Of a stretch of 64,000 nt of DNA, positions 27,434 to 35,936 are shown piece by piece (within the stretch, counting starts at the first letter, position 1; the number at the start of each line of letters is the position of its first letter). Where the stretch lies: assembly GCF_002099195.1 (NCBI RefSeq), contig NZ_NBYX01000016.1:1-64000 (forward strand). Direction: 5' to 3'. The notes under the pieces were generated by a model, which saw only the letters and a list, made by a program, of their open reading frames with translations, did no database searches and had not been told where the DNA came from. The position numbers were made by a program, and so were the translations under genes. The DNA comes from Burkholderia puraquae. Lineage in GTDB: Bacteria; Pseudomonadota; Gammaproteobacteria; Burkholderiales; Burkholderiaceae.

Positions 27434-28048
27434 ATGATGAAATTAATCGGTTCGCTCAGCAGCCCGTACGTCCGCAAGGCGCGGATCGTGCTGGCTGAAA
27501 AGAAGATCGACTACAAGCTGGAGCTCGAGAACGTGTGGGCGCCGGAGACGGATATTCATGCATCGAATCCGCTCGGCAAGGTCCCGTGCCTCGTGATGGA
27601 GGATGGTGCCGCGGTGTTCGATTCCCGCGTGATCTGCGAATACGTCGACACGCTGTCGCCGGTCGGCAAGCTGATTCCGCCGTCGGGCCGCGAGCGCCTC
27701 GAAGTGCGCTGCTGGGAAGCGCTGGGCGACGGCGTGATCGACGCGGCAGTCGCGATTCGCGTCGAGCATACGATGCGCGACGAGGCGCAGCGCAGTGCGA
27801 GCTGGATCGCGCGCCAGCAACGCAAGATCGACGACGGCCTCGTCGCGATGTCGCAGGGGCTCGGCGGCAAGACGTGGTGCGTCGGTAATCATTACACGCT
27901 CGCCGACATCGCACTTGGCTGCGCGCTCGGCTATCTCGATTTCCGGATGCCCGAGCTCAACTGGCGCGATCGCCATCCGAACCTCGACAAGCACTTCGTG
28001 AAGCTGCTGCAACGGCCGTCGTTCACCGATACGCCGCCGCAGAACTGA
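27434..28048 (+). CDS. Glutathione S-transferase family protein
   Basis: A 204-residue GST of the YibF-like type. The thioredoxin-fold N-terminus has SLSSPYVRKARIVLAEK, with Ser at the glutathione-activating position, the cis-Pro GKVPCLVMEDG near residue 50 and FDSRVICEYVD near 62. The helical C-terminal domain has the N-capping segment YTLADIALGCALGY near 155. The substrate is unknown. Met at 27437 is an equally good start. A TATACT at 27403-27408 may be its -10 box. Confidence 0.88.
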   Translation: MMKLIGSLSSPYVRKARIVLAEKKIDYKLELENVWAPETDIHASNPLGKVPCLVMEDGAAVFDSRVICEYVDTLSPVGKLIPPSGRERLEVRCWEALGDGVIDAAVAIRVEHTMRDEAQRSASWIARQQRKIDDGLVAMSQGLGGKTWCVGNHYTLADIALGCALGYLDFRMPELNWRDRHPNLDKHFVKLLQRPSFTDTPPQN

Positions 28049-28085
28049 GCCGCACGCGGCGCATTCACGCATTCGGCAGACGAAA

Positions 28086-28116
28086 GAAAAGCGCCCCGCG
28101 GGGCGCTTTTCTTTTT
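28086..28116. terminator. Bidirectional terminator
   Basis: A perfect palindrome of 12-nt arms (28086-28097 and 28100-28111) is followed by T5 on plus and preceded by A runs. It lies between the convergent GST and glutamate-synthase-like genes. Confidence 0.85.
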
Positions 28117-28152
28117 GCCGGGCCGCCCCGCAGCGGGGGGCGGTTGCGCGCT

Positions 28153-29772
28153 TCATTCGATCGACGCGTACACGGCCTCGCCGAGCGTGAACGAATCGCT
28201 GCGCGAAATGGGCCACCACTTGTCGTACAGCGTAAAGCCGCAGGTGTTGCCGTCGAGCAGTGCGCCGGGTTTCAGGTACTTCAGCAACTGCGACATCAGC
28301 CGGACCTCGTGCGGCGCGATGCGCTGCACGATGTGATGCGCGCGCAGCTCCGACGGATGCGACAGGCCGGCCGCCTGCACGAGTTCCTGCAGCGCGTGCA
28401 GGGTATTGCGGTGGAAGTTGTACACGCGGTCGGCCTTGTCCGGCACGACGAGCGCGCGCTGGCGCACCGGATCCTGGGTGGCGACGCCGGTCGGGCAGCG
28501 GCCCGTGTGGCAGGTCTGTGCCTGGATGCAGCCGACCGCGAACATGAAGCCGCGCGCCGAGTTCACCCAGTCCGCGCCGATCGCGAGCGTGCGGGCGACG
28601 TCGAACGCGGTGATGATCTTGCCGCTCGCGCCGATCTTCACGCGATCGCGCACGCCGATCCCGACGAGCGTGTTGTGCACGAGCAGCAGCCCTTCCTGCA
28701 GCGGCACGCCGACGTGGTCGGTGAATTCGAGCGGCGCCGCGCCGGTGCCGCCTTCCGCACCGTCGACGACGATGAAGTCCGGCACGATGCCGGTCTCGAT
28801 CATCGCCTTCGCGATCCCGAAGAATTCCCACGGATGGCCGACGCACAGCTTGAAGCCGGTCGGCTTGCCGCCCGACAGCGTGCGCAGCCGCTCGACGAAT
28901 TCGAGCAGCCCGCGCGGCGTCGAGAACTCCGAGTGCGTCGCGGGCGAGATGCAGTCCTTGCCCATCGGCACGCCGCGCGTCTCGGCGATCTCCGGCGTGA
29001 TCTTCGCGGCCGGCAGCACACCGCCGTGACCGGGCTTCGCGCCCTGCGACAGCTTGACCTCGATCATCTTGACCTGCGGATCGGCGGCCTGCTTCGCGAA
29101 CTTGTCGGGATTGAAGGTGCCGTCGTCGTTGCGGCAGCCGAAGTAGCCGGACGCGATTTCCCAGATGATGTCGCCGCCGTTCTCGCGGTGGTACTTCGAC
29201 AGCGAGCCTTCGCCCGTGTCGTGTGCGAAACCGCCTTTCTTCGCGCCGAGGTTCAGCGAGCGGATCGCGTTCGCGGACAGCGAGCCGAAGCTCATCGCCG
29301 AGATGTTGAAGATCGAAATGTCGTACGGTTGCGCGCGATTCGCGCCGACGCGGACGCGGAAATCGTGGTTCGGCAGTTTCGTCGGCGCGAGCGAGTGGCT
29401 GATCCATTCGTGCGCGACGGCCTTCACGTTCAGCTCGGTGCCGTACGGACGATTGTCGGCGACGTTCTTCGCGCGCTGGTAGACGAGGCTGCGCTGCGCA
29501 CGCGAGAACGGCTTCTCGTCGGTGTCGTCCTCGACGAAATACTGGCGGATTTCAGGTCGGATGAATTCGAACAGGAAGCGGAAGTGGCCCCAGAGCGGAT
29601 AGTTGCGCAGGATCGCGTGGCGGTCCTGCTTCAGGTCGTACAGGCCGAGCGCGACGAGGGCGGCGGGGAGAACGATCCAGAACCAGGAGAGCACGTGGAT
29701 CGAGGCGAGCGCGGCTGCTGCGACGAGCAGCAGGACGGCACACCACATCGCCAGATAGCGTCGTGAAAGCAT
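28153..29772 (-). CDS. Membrane-anchored FMN-binding glutamate synthase-like protein
   Basis: A 539-residue protein with two hydrophobic segments at about residues 8-24 and 27-43, then a glutamate-synthase central/FMN domain. Seen are SFGSLSANAIRSLN near 165, EVKLSQGAKPGHGG near 250, VVDGAEGGTGAAP near 330 and a Cys pattern CX5CX4C in GCIQAQTCHTGRCPTG near 420, the spacing that binds the 3Fe-4S cluster in GltB. It lacks the glutaminase domain and C-terminal beta-helix, so ordinary GOGAT activity is doubtful. AGGAG lies 5 nt upstream of the ATG, directly beside a large palindrome. Confidence 0.88.
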   Translation of the reverse strand: MLSRRYLAMWCAVLLLVAAAALASIHVLSWFWIVLPAALVALGLYDLKQDRHAILRNYPLWGHFRFLFEFIRPEIRQYFVEDDTDEKPFSRAQRSLVYQRAKNVADNRPYGTELNVKAVAHEWISHSLAPTKLPNHDFRVRVGANRAQPYDISIFNISAMSFGSLSANAIRSLNLGAKKGGFAHDTGEGSLSKYHRENGGDIIWEIASGYFGCRNDDGTFNPDKFAKQAADPQVKMIEVKLSQGAKPGHGGVLPAAKITPEIAETRGVPMGKDCISPATHSEFSTPRGLLEFVERLRTLSGGKPTGFKLCVGHPWEFFGIAKAMIETGIVPDFIVVDGAEGGTGAAPLEFTDHVGVPLQEGLLLVHNTLVGIGVRDRVKIGASGKIITAFDVARTLAIGADWVNSARGFMFAVGCIQAQTCHTGRCPTGVATQDPVRQRALVVPDKADRVYNFHRNTLHALQELVQAAGLSHPSELRAHHIVQRIAPHEVRLMSQLLKYLKPGALLDGNTCGFTLYDKWWPISRSDSFTLGEAVYASIE

Positions 29773-29782
29773 GGGGACTCCT

Positions 29783-29903
29783 AGGGTCTATTCCCGTGGA
29801 ATGAATTTGTAAATTTGGGGTTGCCACGAGAAGGGCCGCTCGCGGCGTCGCGAGCGGCCCTTCTCGTGGCAACGCATGCGCGTTCCATACATGAATAGAC
29901 CCT
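29783..29903. repeat. Nested perfect palindrome in 5' leader
   Basis: The core is a perfect inverted repeat of 24-nt arms (29821-29844 and 29849-29872) around a GCGT loop. An outer 11-bp inverted repeat (29783-29793 with 29893-29903, AGGGTCTATTC type) and a middle 5-bp one (29797-29801 with 29883-29887) enclose it. On the minus strand the outer arm ends at the AGGAG ribosome-binding site of the glutamate-synthase-like gene. No T run follows on either strand, so it is not a standard terminator. Confidence 0.85.
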
Positions 29904-30008
29904 GCATTTTGAAATACCGCCATGCGTACGCTGCGCGGCGGCACGCCGGCCGCGACGGAATCGTGTTCCGCCGGACGCGGCGAGCCGCAAGTCTAAACCG
30001 AATAGGTG

Positions 30009-31154
30009 TCAGCGTGCTTCGGCGAGCGAGCGCGCGTGGCCGTCCGCCGGGGCGGCAGCCGCGGATTCGATGATCCCGCCGCCGAGGCAGATCTCGCCGT
30101 CGTACAGCACGGCCGACTGGCCGGGCGTGACGGCCCACTGCGCGTCGTCGAACGCGAGCGAGAAGCGCGCTTCGCCTGCCGGGCCGGGCGTGGCGGCGCC
30201 GAACGCGCACGCCGCGTCGGCCTGCCGGTAGCGCGTTTTCGCGCCGCAGGCGAAGCCGTCGGCCGGCGGTTCGCCGGCGACCCAGCTCACGTTGCCGGCG
30301 ACGAGCCCGCGCGACAGCAGCCACGGATGATCGTGGCCCTGCACGACGTACAGCGTGTTCGACGCGATGTCCTTCGCGGCGACGAACCACGGATCGCCGT
30401 TGCCGCTCTTGCTGCCGCCGAGGCCGATGCCCTTGCGCTGGCCGAACGTGTAGAACGCGAGGCCGATGTGCTCGCCGACGACCTTGCCGTCCGGCGTCTT
30501 CATCGGGCCGGGTTTCGTCGGCAGATAGCGGTTCAGGAAATCGCGGAACGGCCGTTCGCCGATGAAGCAGATACCCGTCGAATCCTTTTTCTTCGCGTTC
30601 GGCAGCCCGATCTGCGCGGCGATCTCGCGCACCTTCGTCTTCGGGATCTCGCCCAGCGGGAACATCGTCTTCGACAGTTGCGCCTGGTTCAGCCGGTGCA
30701 GGAAGTACGACTGGTCTTTCGTATGATCGAAAGCCTTCAGCAGTTCGAAACGCCCGTCGCGCTCGCGCACGCGCGCATAGTGGCCGGTCGCGATCATTTC
30801 CGCGTCGAGCGACATCGCGTGATCGAGGAACGCCTTGAACTTGATTTCGGCGTTGCACAGCACGTCGGGGTTCGGCGTGCGGCCGGCCGAGTATTCGCGC
30901 AGGAATTCGGCGAACACGCGATCCTTGTATTCCGCCGCGAAGTTGACGGCTTCCACGTCGATGCCGATCAGGTCGGCCACCGACACGACGTCGATCCAGT
31001 CCTGGCGCGTCGAGCAGTATTCGCCGTCGTCGTCGTCTTCCCAGTTCTTCATGAACAGGCCGACCACGTCATAGCCCTGTTCCTTCAGCAGCCACGCGGT
31101 CACCGACGAATCGACGCCGCCCGACATGCCTACCACTACACGGCGCTTGCTCAT
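30009..31154 (-). CDS. mnmA: tRNA-specific 2-thiouridylase MnmA
   Basis: MnmA makes 2-thiouridine at the wobble position of Lys, Glu and Gln tRNAs. The 381-residue protein has the PP-loop ATP site GMSGGVDSSV near residue 9, the catalytic Cys in NPDVLCNAEIKF near 100 and the second Cys in STGICFIGERPF near 200. The C-terminal beta-barrel follows to the end. The ATG at 31154 overlaps the stop of the upstream NUDIX gene (ATGA), so the two are coupled. Confidence 0.97.
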   Translation of the reverse strand: MSKRRVVVGMSGGVDSSVTAWLLKEQGYDVVGLFMKNWEDDDDGEYCSTRQDWIDVVSVADLIGIDVEAVNFAAEYKDRVFAEFLREYSAGRTPNPDVLCNAEIKFKAFLDHAMSLDAEMIATGHYARVRERDGRFELLKAFDHTKDQSYFLHRLNQAQLSKTMFPLGEIPKTKVREIAAQIGLPNAKKKDSTGICFIGERPFRDFLNRYLPTKPGPMKTPDGKVVGEHIGLAFYTFGQRKGIGLGGSKSGNGDPWFVAAKDIASNTLYVVQGHDHPWLLSRGLVAGNVSWVAGEPPADGFACGAKTRYRQADAACAFGAATPGPAGEARFSLAFDDAQWAVTPGQSAVLYDGEICLGGGIIESAAAAPADGHARSLAEAR

Positions 31155-31660
31155 TTGTTGACCGCCTGACGTTCGAATGCTTCGGGGCGCGGCGCGACCG
31201 AATGCGTGTGCACGAAATCGAGCGGAATGCGCCGCCCGGCAAGGTAATCGTCGACGCAGCGCATCACCGCGGGCGAGCGGTGGCGCTCGTGGCACGCGCG
31301 CAGTTCGTCGGCGCTCATCCACAGCGTGCGGACGATGCCGTCGTCGAGCGCGTGGCCCGCGATCGGCTCGCCGGCCGTGCCGCAGAACGTGAAGCGCAAA
31401 TAGGTTGCACCGGCGGTGCCGGGACGGTCGTAGTGCGCCAGATAGACGCCGACGAGCGCGTCGGGCGTGAACGGGTGCGCGGTTTCCTCGAGCGTCTCTC
31501 GGATCACGGCGTCGGCCAGCGTTTCGCCGGCTTCGAGATGGCCTGCCGGCTGGTTGATGCGCAGGCCCGACGAGGTTTCTTCCTCGATCACGAGAAAGCG
31601 GCCGGCGTGCTCGACGAGCGCGGCGACCGTCACATGCGGGGTCCAGATTTCGGGTTTCAT
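31151..31660 (-). CDS. NUDIX hydrolase (NudJ-like)
   Basis: A 169-residue NUDIX phosphohydrolase starting MKPEIWTPHVTVAALVE. The NUDIX box is visible as GHLEAGETLADAVIRETLEETAH near residue 40, matching GX5EX7REUXEEXGU apart from the final Gly. The position upstream of mnmA with a 4-nt overlap is the same as enteric nudJ (ymfB)-mnmA, which supports the NudJ identity. Substrates there are thiamine and nucleoside pyrophosphates. The in-frame extension to 31816 is not family-like. Confidence 0.9.
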   Translation of the reverse strand: MKPEIWTPHVTVAALVEHAGRFLVIEEETSSGLRINQPAGHLEAGETLADAVIRETLEETAHPFTPDALVGVYLAHYDRPGTAGATYLRFTFCGTAGEPIAGHALDDGIVRTLWMSADELRACHERHRSPAVMRCVDDYLAGRRIPLDFVHTHSVAPRPEAFERQAVNK

Positions 31661-31938
31661 GGTTCGGCATTTTACCGGTTGCGCCCGAATACTGCCGGTC
31701 GGTGCGCTAAACGAATCCGACCCTCGAAACTCGTCTGTCCCGCCGATGCGCGGCGACACCGGACGGCCTGGCGTCGCAATCTCGCACGATCGTGCGGAGC
31801 GTGCTGGTACGGCCATCGCTTTCGCCTAAAGTGGATGATGAATGCCATTGCTCGTGAGCCGGTAGTCAGCCTGCCCGGCTCGCTGTGCAGCAGAAATCGC
31901 AAGAAACGAAATACTGGCAACGACTGGAGGGACCGACG

Positions 31939-33078
31939 ATGCATATTGGCGTGCCTGCTGAAACGCGGGCGAACGAGGCGCGCGTGGCTGCGACGCCGGA
32001 AACCGTGAAGAAATACGCGGCGGCCGGCCATCGCGTCAGTATCGCGAAAGGAGCCGGCATCGCGGCCAGTTATCCGGACCAGGCTTACGCGGCCGCCGGT
32101 GCCGAATTGACCGGCCAGTCGGCCGCTTTCGATGCCGACATCGTGCTGAAGGTCCAGGCGCCCACCGACGCCGAACTGCCGTTGCTCAAGCGCGGCGCCG
32201 TGCTGGTCGGCATGCTCGAGCCGTTCAACGGCGAGCAGGCGGCAAAACTCGCCGCGGCCGGCGTGACGGGCTTCGCGCTCGAAGCCGCGCCGCGCACGAC
32301 GCGCGCGCAGAGTCTCGACGTGCTGTCGTCGCAGGCGAACATCGCGGGCTACAAGGCCGTGCTGGTTGCCGCGGCGCTGTATCCGCGCTTCTTTCCGATG
32401 CTGATGACGGCCGCGGGCACCGTGAAGGCCGCGCGCGTGCTGATCCTCGGCGCGGGCGTCGCGGGCCTGCAGGCGATCGCGACCGCGAAGCGCCTCGGCG
32501 CGGTGATCGAGGCGTCCGACGTGCGGCCGGCCGTGAAGGAGCAGATCGAGTCGCTCGGCGCGAAATTCCTCGATGTCCCGTACGAAACCGACGAAGAGCG
32601 CGAGGCTGCGCAGGGGGTGGGCGGCTATGCGCGCCCGATGCCGCCGTCGTGGCTCGGCCGCCAGGCCGCGCTCGTGCACGAGCGCGCGAAGCAGGCCGAC
32701 ATCGTGATCACGACTGCACTGATTCCCGGGCGCCCGGCGCCGACCTTGATCTCCGTTGAAACCGTGCAGTCGATGAAGCCGGGCTCGGTGCTCGTCGATC
32801 TCGCGGCCGGCCGCGGCCCGGAATTCGACGGCCGCAGGAGCGGCAACTGCCCGTTGACGGTCGCCGACCAGGTGATCGTGCACGACGGCGTGACGATCGC
32901 CGGCTACACGAATCTCGCGTCGATGGTCGCATCGGACGCGTCGGCGCTGTATGCGCGCAACCTGCTCGACTTCATGAAGCTGATCGTCACGAAGGACGGC
33001 ACGCTCAACATCGACCTGACCGACGACATCGTCGCCGCGACGCTCTTGTGCCGCGACGGCGAAGTCGCGCACAAGTAA
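31939..33078 (+). CDS. pntAA: Proton-translocating NAD(P) transhydrogenase, alpha subunit part 1
   Basis: This is the soluble NAD(H)-binding domain I of transhydrogenase, as a separate 379-residue chain. It starts MHIGVPAETRANEARVAATP, has the Rossmann motif LILGAGVAGLQAIATAKRLGA near residue 170 and the mobile-loop region PYETDEEREAAQGVGGYARP near 215-235. GGAGGG lies 7 nt before the ATG. It leads the pntAA-pntAB-pntB operon, which couples proton flow to NADPH formation at the inner membrane. Confidence 0.96.
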   Translation: MHIGVPAETRANEARVAATPETVKKYAAAGHRVSIAKGAGIAASYPDQAYAAAGAELTGQSAAFDADIVLKVQAPTDAELPLLKRGAVLVGMLEPFNGEQAAKLAAAGVTGFALEAAPRTTRAQSLDVLSSQANIAGYKAVLVAAALYPRFFPMLMTAAGTVKAARVLILGAGVAGLQAIATAKRLGAVIEASDVRPAVKEQIESLGAKFLDVPYETDEEREAAQGVGGYARPMPPSWLGRQAALVHERAKQADIVITTALIPGRPAPTLISVETVQSMKPGSVLVDLAAGRGPEFDGRRSGNCPLTVADQVIVHDGVTIAGYTNLASMVASDASALYARNLLDFMKLIVTKDGTLNIDLTDDIVAATLLCRDGEVAHK

Positions 33079-33097
33079 CCGGGGAGAGGAGGAGACC

Positions 33098-33424
33098 ATG
33101 GAAGTCATCAATCACACGGTGATCAACGTGATCATCTTCGTGCTTGCGGTGTACGTCGGGTACCACGTGGTGTGGAACGTCACGCCGGCGCTGCATACGC
33201 CGCTGATGGCCGTGACCAACGCGATCTCGGCGATCGTGATCGTCGGCGCGATGCTCGCGGCGGCGCTCACCGTCGGCGTGACCGGCAAGGTGTTCGGCAC
33301 GCTCGCGGTCGCGCTCGCGGCCGTCAACGTGTTCGGCGGCTTCCTCGTGACGAGGCGCATGCTGGAAATGTTCCGCAAGAAGGCGCCCAGGCAGGCCGAG
33401 GGTGGCAAGGAGGGCGCGCGATGA
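33098..33424 (+). CDS. pntAB: NAD(P) transhydrogenase, alpha subunit part 2
   Basis: A 108-residue membrane chain with three hydrophobic segments (about residues 6-24, 36-57 and 63-85), matching the domain II part of the split alpha subunit. A strong AGGAGGAG precedes the ATG. The stop overlaps the pntB start by 4 nt. The separate AA and AB chains, rather than one PntA, are the arrangement known from alpha- and many betaproteobacteria. Confidence 0.95.
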   Translation: MEVINHTVINVIIFVLAVYVGYHVVWNVTPALHTPLMAVTNAISAIVIVGAMLAAALTVGVTGKVFGTLAVALAAVNVFGGFLVTRRMLEMFRKKAPRQAEGGKEGAR

Positions 33425-34875
33425 GCATGAACGTCGTCACGCTGCTGTACCTCGTCGCGTCGGTGTGCTTCATCCAGGCGCTGAAAGGCCTGTCGAACCC
33501 GAAGAGCGCGCGGCGCGGCAACCTGTTCGGAATGGCCGGGATGGCCATCGCGATCCTCACGACGATTGCGCTGATCGTCAAGCAGGCCGCGTGGCTCGGC
33601 GCGAACCTGCCGCTCGGCCTCGCGCTGGTGCTCGGCGCGCTGATCGTCGGCGGCGGCGTGGGTGCGTTCGTCGCCGCGCGCGTCGAGATGACGAAGATGC
33701 CGGAACTCGTCGCGGCGATGCACTCGCTGATCGGTCTCGCGGCCGTGTGCATCGCGTATGCGGTGGTGTCGGAGCCGGAAGCGTTCGGGCTCGTGCCGCA
33801 GGACGCGGTGTCGTCGAGCTTCATCCCGTACGGCAACCGCGTCGAGCTGTTCATCGGCACGTTCGTCGGCGCGATCACGTTTTCCGGTTCGGTGATTGCG
33901 TTCGGCAAGCTGTCGGGCAAGTACACGTTCCGGTTGTTCCAGGGCGCGCCGGTCGTGTATGCGGGGCAGCACCTGCTCAACCTGATGCTCGCGCTCGCGA
34001 TGCTCGGCTTCGGCATCCTGTTCTTCATCACGCAGTCGTGGCTGCCGTTCATCATCATGACGGCGATCGCGTTCGTGCTCGGCGTGCTGATCATCATCCC
34101 GATCGGCGGCGCGGACATGCCGGTGGTCGTGTCGATGCTGAACTCGTATTCCGGGTGGGCGGCGGCCGGCATCGGCTTCTCGCTGAACAACGCGATGCTG
34201 ATCATCGCCGGTTCGCTCGTCGGCTCGTCGGGCGCGATCCTGTCGTACATCATGTGCCATGCGATGAACCGCTCGTTCTTCAACGTGATCCTCGGCGGTT
34301 TCGGCGGCGAGGCGGCGGCCGGTGGGGCAGCCGGTGCGAAGGAGCAGCGTCCGGTGAAATCCGGCTCGGCCGAAGACGCGTCGTTCATGCTCGGCAACGC
34401 GGAAACGGTCGTGATCGTGCCGGGCTACGGGCTCGCAGTGGCCCGTGCGCAGCACGCGCTGAAGGAGCTGACCGACAAGCTGATCGAGAAGGGCATCGAC
34501 GTGAAGTATGCGATCCATCCGGTCGCGGGCCGGATGCCGGGGCACATGAACGTGCTGCTCGCGGAAGCGGAGGTGCCGTACGAGATCGTGCACGAGATGG
34601 AGGACATCAACGGCGAATTCGGCCAGGTCGACGTCGTGCTCGTGCTCGGCGCGAACGACGTCGTGAACCCGGCGGCGAAGAACGATCCGGCATCGCCGAT
34701 CGCGGGGATGCCGATCATCGAGGCGTACAAGGCGCGCACGGTGATCGTCAACAAGCGCTCGATGGCGGCCGGCTACGCGGGCCTCGACAACGACCTGTTC
34801 TACATGGACAAGACGATGATGGTGTTCGGCGACGCGAAGAAGGTCATCGAGGACATGGTGAAGTCGGTCGACTGA
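33421..34875 (+). CDS. pntB: NAD(P) transhydrogenase subunit beta
   Basis: The 484-residue beta subunit has about nine membrane segments in the first ~290 residues and a C-terminal NADP(H)-binding domain III. In that domain VIVPGYGLAVARAQHAL near 335 and DVVLVLGANDVVNPAA near 405 mark the nucleotide site, and KRSMAAGYAGLDNDLFY near 445 the conserved C-terminal loop. The start MSMNVVTLLYLVAS overlaps pntAB. A weak GC hairpin with T5 near 34900-34938 may end the operon. Confidence 0.96.
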   Translation: MSMNVVTLLYLVASVCFIQALKGLSNPKSARRGNLFGMAGMAIAILTTIALIVKQAAWLGANLPLGLALVLGALIVGGGVGAFVAARVEMTKMPELVAAMHSLIGLAAVCIAYAVVSEPEAFGLVPQDAVSSSFIPYGNRVELFIGTFVGAITFSGSVIAFGKLSGKYTFRLFQGAPVVYAGQHLLNLMLALAMLGFGILFFITQSWLPFIIMTAIAFVLGVLIIIPIGGADMPVVVSMLNSYSGWAAAGIGFSLNNAMLIIAGSLVGSSGAILSYIMCHAMNRSFFNVILGGFGGEAAAGGAAGAKEQRPVKSGSAEDASFMLGNAETVVIVPGYGLAVARAQHALKELTDKLIEKGIDVKYAIHPVAGRMPGHMNVLLAEAEVPYEIVHEMEDINGEFGQVDVVLVLGANDVVNPAAKNDPASPIAGMPIIEAYKARTVIVNKRSMAAGYAGLDNDLFYMDKTMMVFGDAKKVIEDMVKSVD

Positions 34876-34935
34876 CGCACGTGCCGGCAACGCGGCTGCC
34901 CGCTTCGATTCGCGGGCAAACCGGCCGGGCCTTTT

Positions 34936-35856
34936 TCATGGTGCGACGAGGTGCGCGACGCATGCGGCGATCGTGTCGCGGACGCGCACGATCGCCGGGT
35001 CGCGCTGCGTGCTCGTGCGCCAGCCGATTTCGACCGGGTAGTGCGGCAAGTCGACCGGGCATGCAAGCGCGCGCAGCGGCGTGGATTGCGCGATCGCACG
35101 CGCCGCGTGCGCGGGAATCGTGGCCACCGCGTCGGAGCCGGCGAGCAGGTATGGCAACGCGGCGAAATGCGTGGTCGACGCCGCGACGCGCCGCTTGTGG
35201 CCGAGCGTGGCCAGCGCCTCGTCGACGATCCCGATCACGCCGCCCGACGACACGAGCAGGTGGTCGCGCCGCAGGAAATCGGCGAGCGTCAGCGTGCGCG
35301 GTGGCCGCGGGCGGGGGGCCGGATCGATCAGGCACGCGTAGCCGCCCGTCGCGACCGCACGCCGGCTGAGCCCGTTCGCCGAGAAGCCGCCCGATGCGAT
35401 CGCGAGATCGACGCCGTGCCGCAGCAGCGCGTCGCCGGCGATGCCGCTGTGCGTCTGCCGGAAGATCAGACGGATGCCGGCGGCTTCCCGCGCGACGCCA
35501 TCGATCAGCGCGCGGCCGAGCGCGATCTCGAAGTCGTCCGACAGCCCGATCGAGATCGTGCGGCCGATGCGGTCGCCGCCGTCGGCCGCGATCGCGAGGC
35601 TTTCGCGGCAGCGGTCGAGCGCGTCGGACAGGATCGGTTTCAGTTCGTCCGCGCGTGGCGTCGGCGCGAGCCCGCGGCCGGTGCGCACGAACAGCGGATC
35701 GGCATAGATCACGCGCAGCCGCGCCAGCGCCGCGCTCACCGCCGACTGGGTGAGGCCGAGCCGCAGCGCCGCGCGGCTCGCGCCGCCTTCCTCGTACAGC
35801 GCCTCGAACACCTTCAGCAGGTTCAGGTCGAGGCCGGCGATATCATCTGCATTCAT
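34936..35856 (-). CDS. LysR-family regulator, divergent from nitrilase
   Basis: A 306-residue LysR-type regulator: helix-turn-helix at about residues 18-60 (GGASRAALRLGLTQSAVSAALARLR) and a periplasmic-binding-like effector domain after residue 90. Its start lies 80 bp from the divergent nitrilase gene, the usual arrangement for a regulator of its neighbour. The effector is unknown and could be a nitrile or its acid product. The intergenic region holds dyad repeats suited to LysR binding. Confidence 0.9.
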   Translation of the reverse strand: MNADDIAGLDLNLLKVFEALYEEGGASRAALRLGLTQSAVSAALARLRVIYADPLFVRTGRGLAPTPRADELKPILSDALDRCRESLAIAADGGDRIGRTISIGLSDDFEIALGRALIDGVAREAAGIRLIFRQTHSGIAGDALLRHGVDLAIASGGFSANGLSRRAVATGGYACLIDPAPRPRPPRTLTLADFLRRDHLLVSSGGVIGIVDEALATLGHKRRVAASTTHFAALPYLLAGSDAVATIPAHAARAIAQSTPLRALACPVDLPHYPVEIGWRTSTQRDPAIVRVRDTIAACVAHLVAP

Positions 35857-35861
35857 GACAC

Positions 35862-35902
35862 TTATCGTTCTATCGATTTGATCGATGACATCATATCGAT
35901 AA
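35862..35902. promoter_or_regulatory. Operator-like dyads between LysR and nitrilase genes
   Basis: Within 41 bp there are three ATCGAT palindromes (35872-35877, 35881-35886, 35895-35900), and an outer TTATCG/CGATAA inverted pair at 35862-35867 and 35897-35902. Spacings of 9 and 14 bp place T-N11-A-like half-sites on one face, as expected for LysR sites. This is inference from pattern and position. Confidence 0.6.
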
Positions 35903-35936
35903 AGATGGCGTTACCCCATTCACCGGAGACGCCTTC

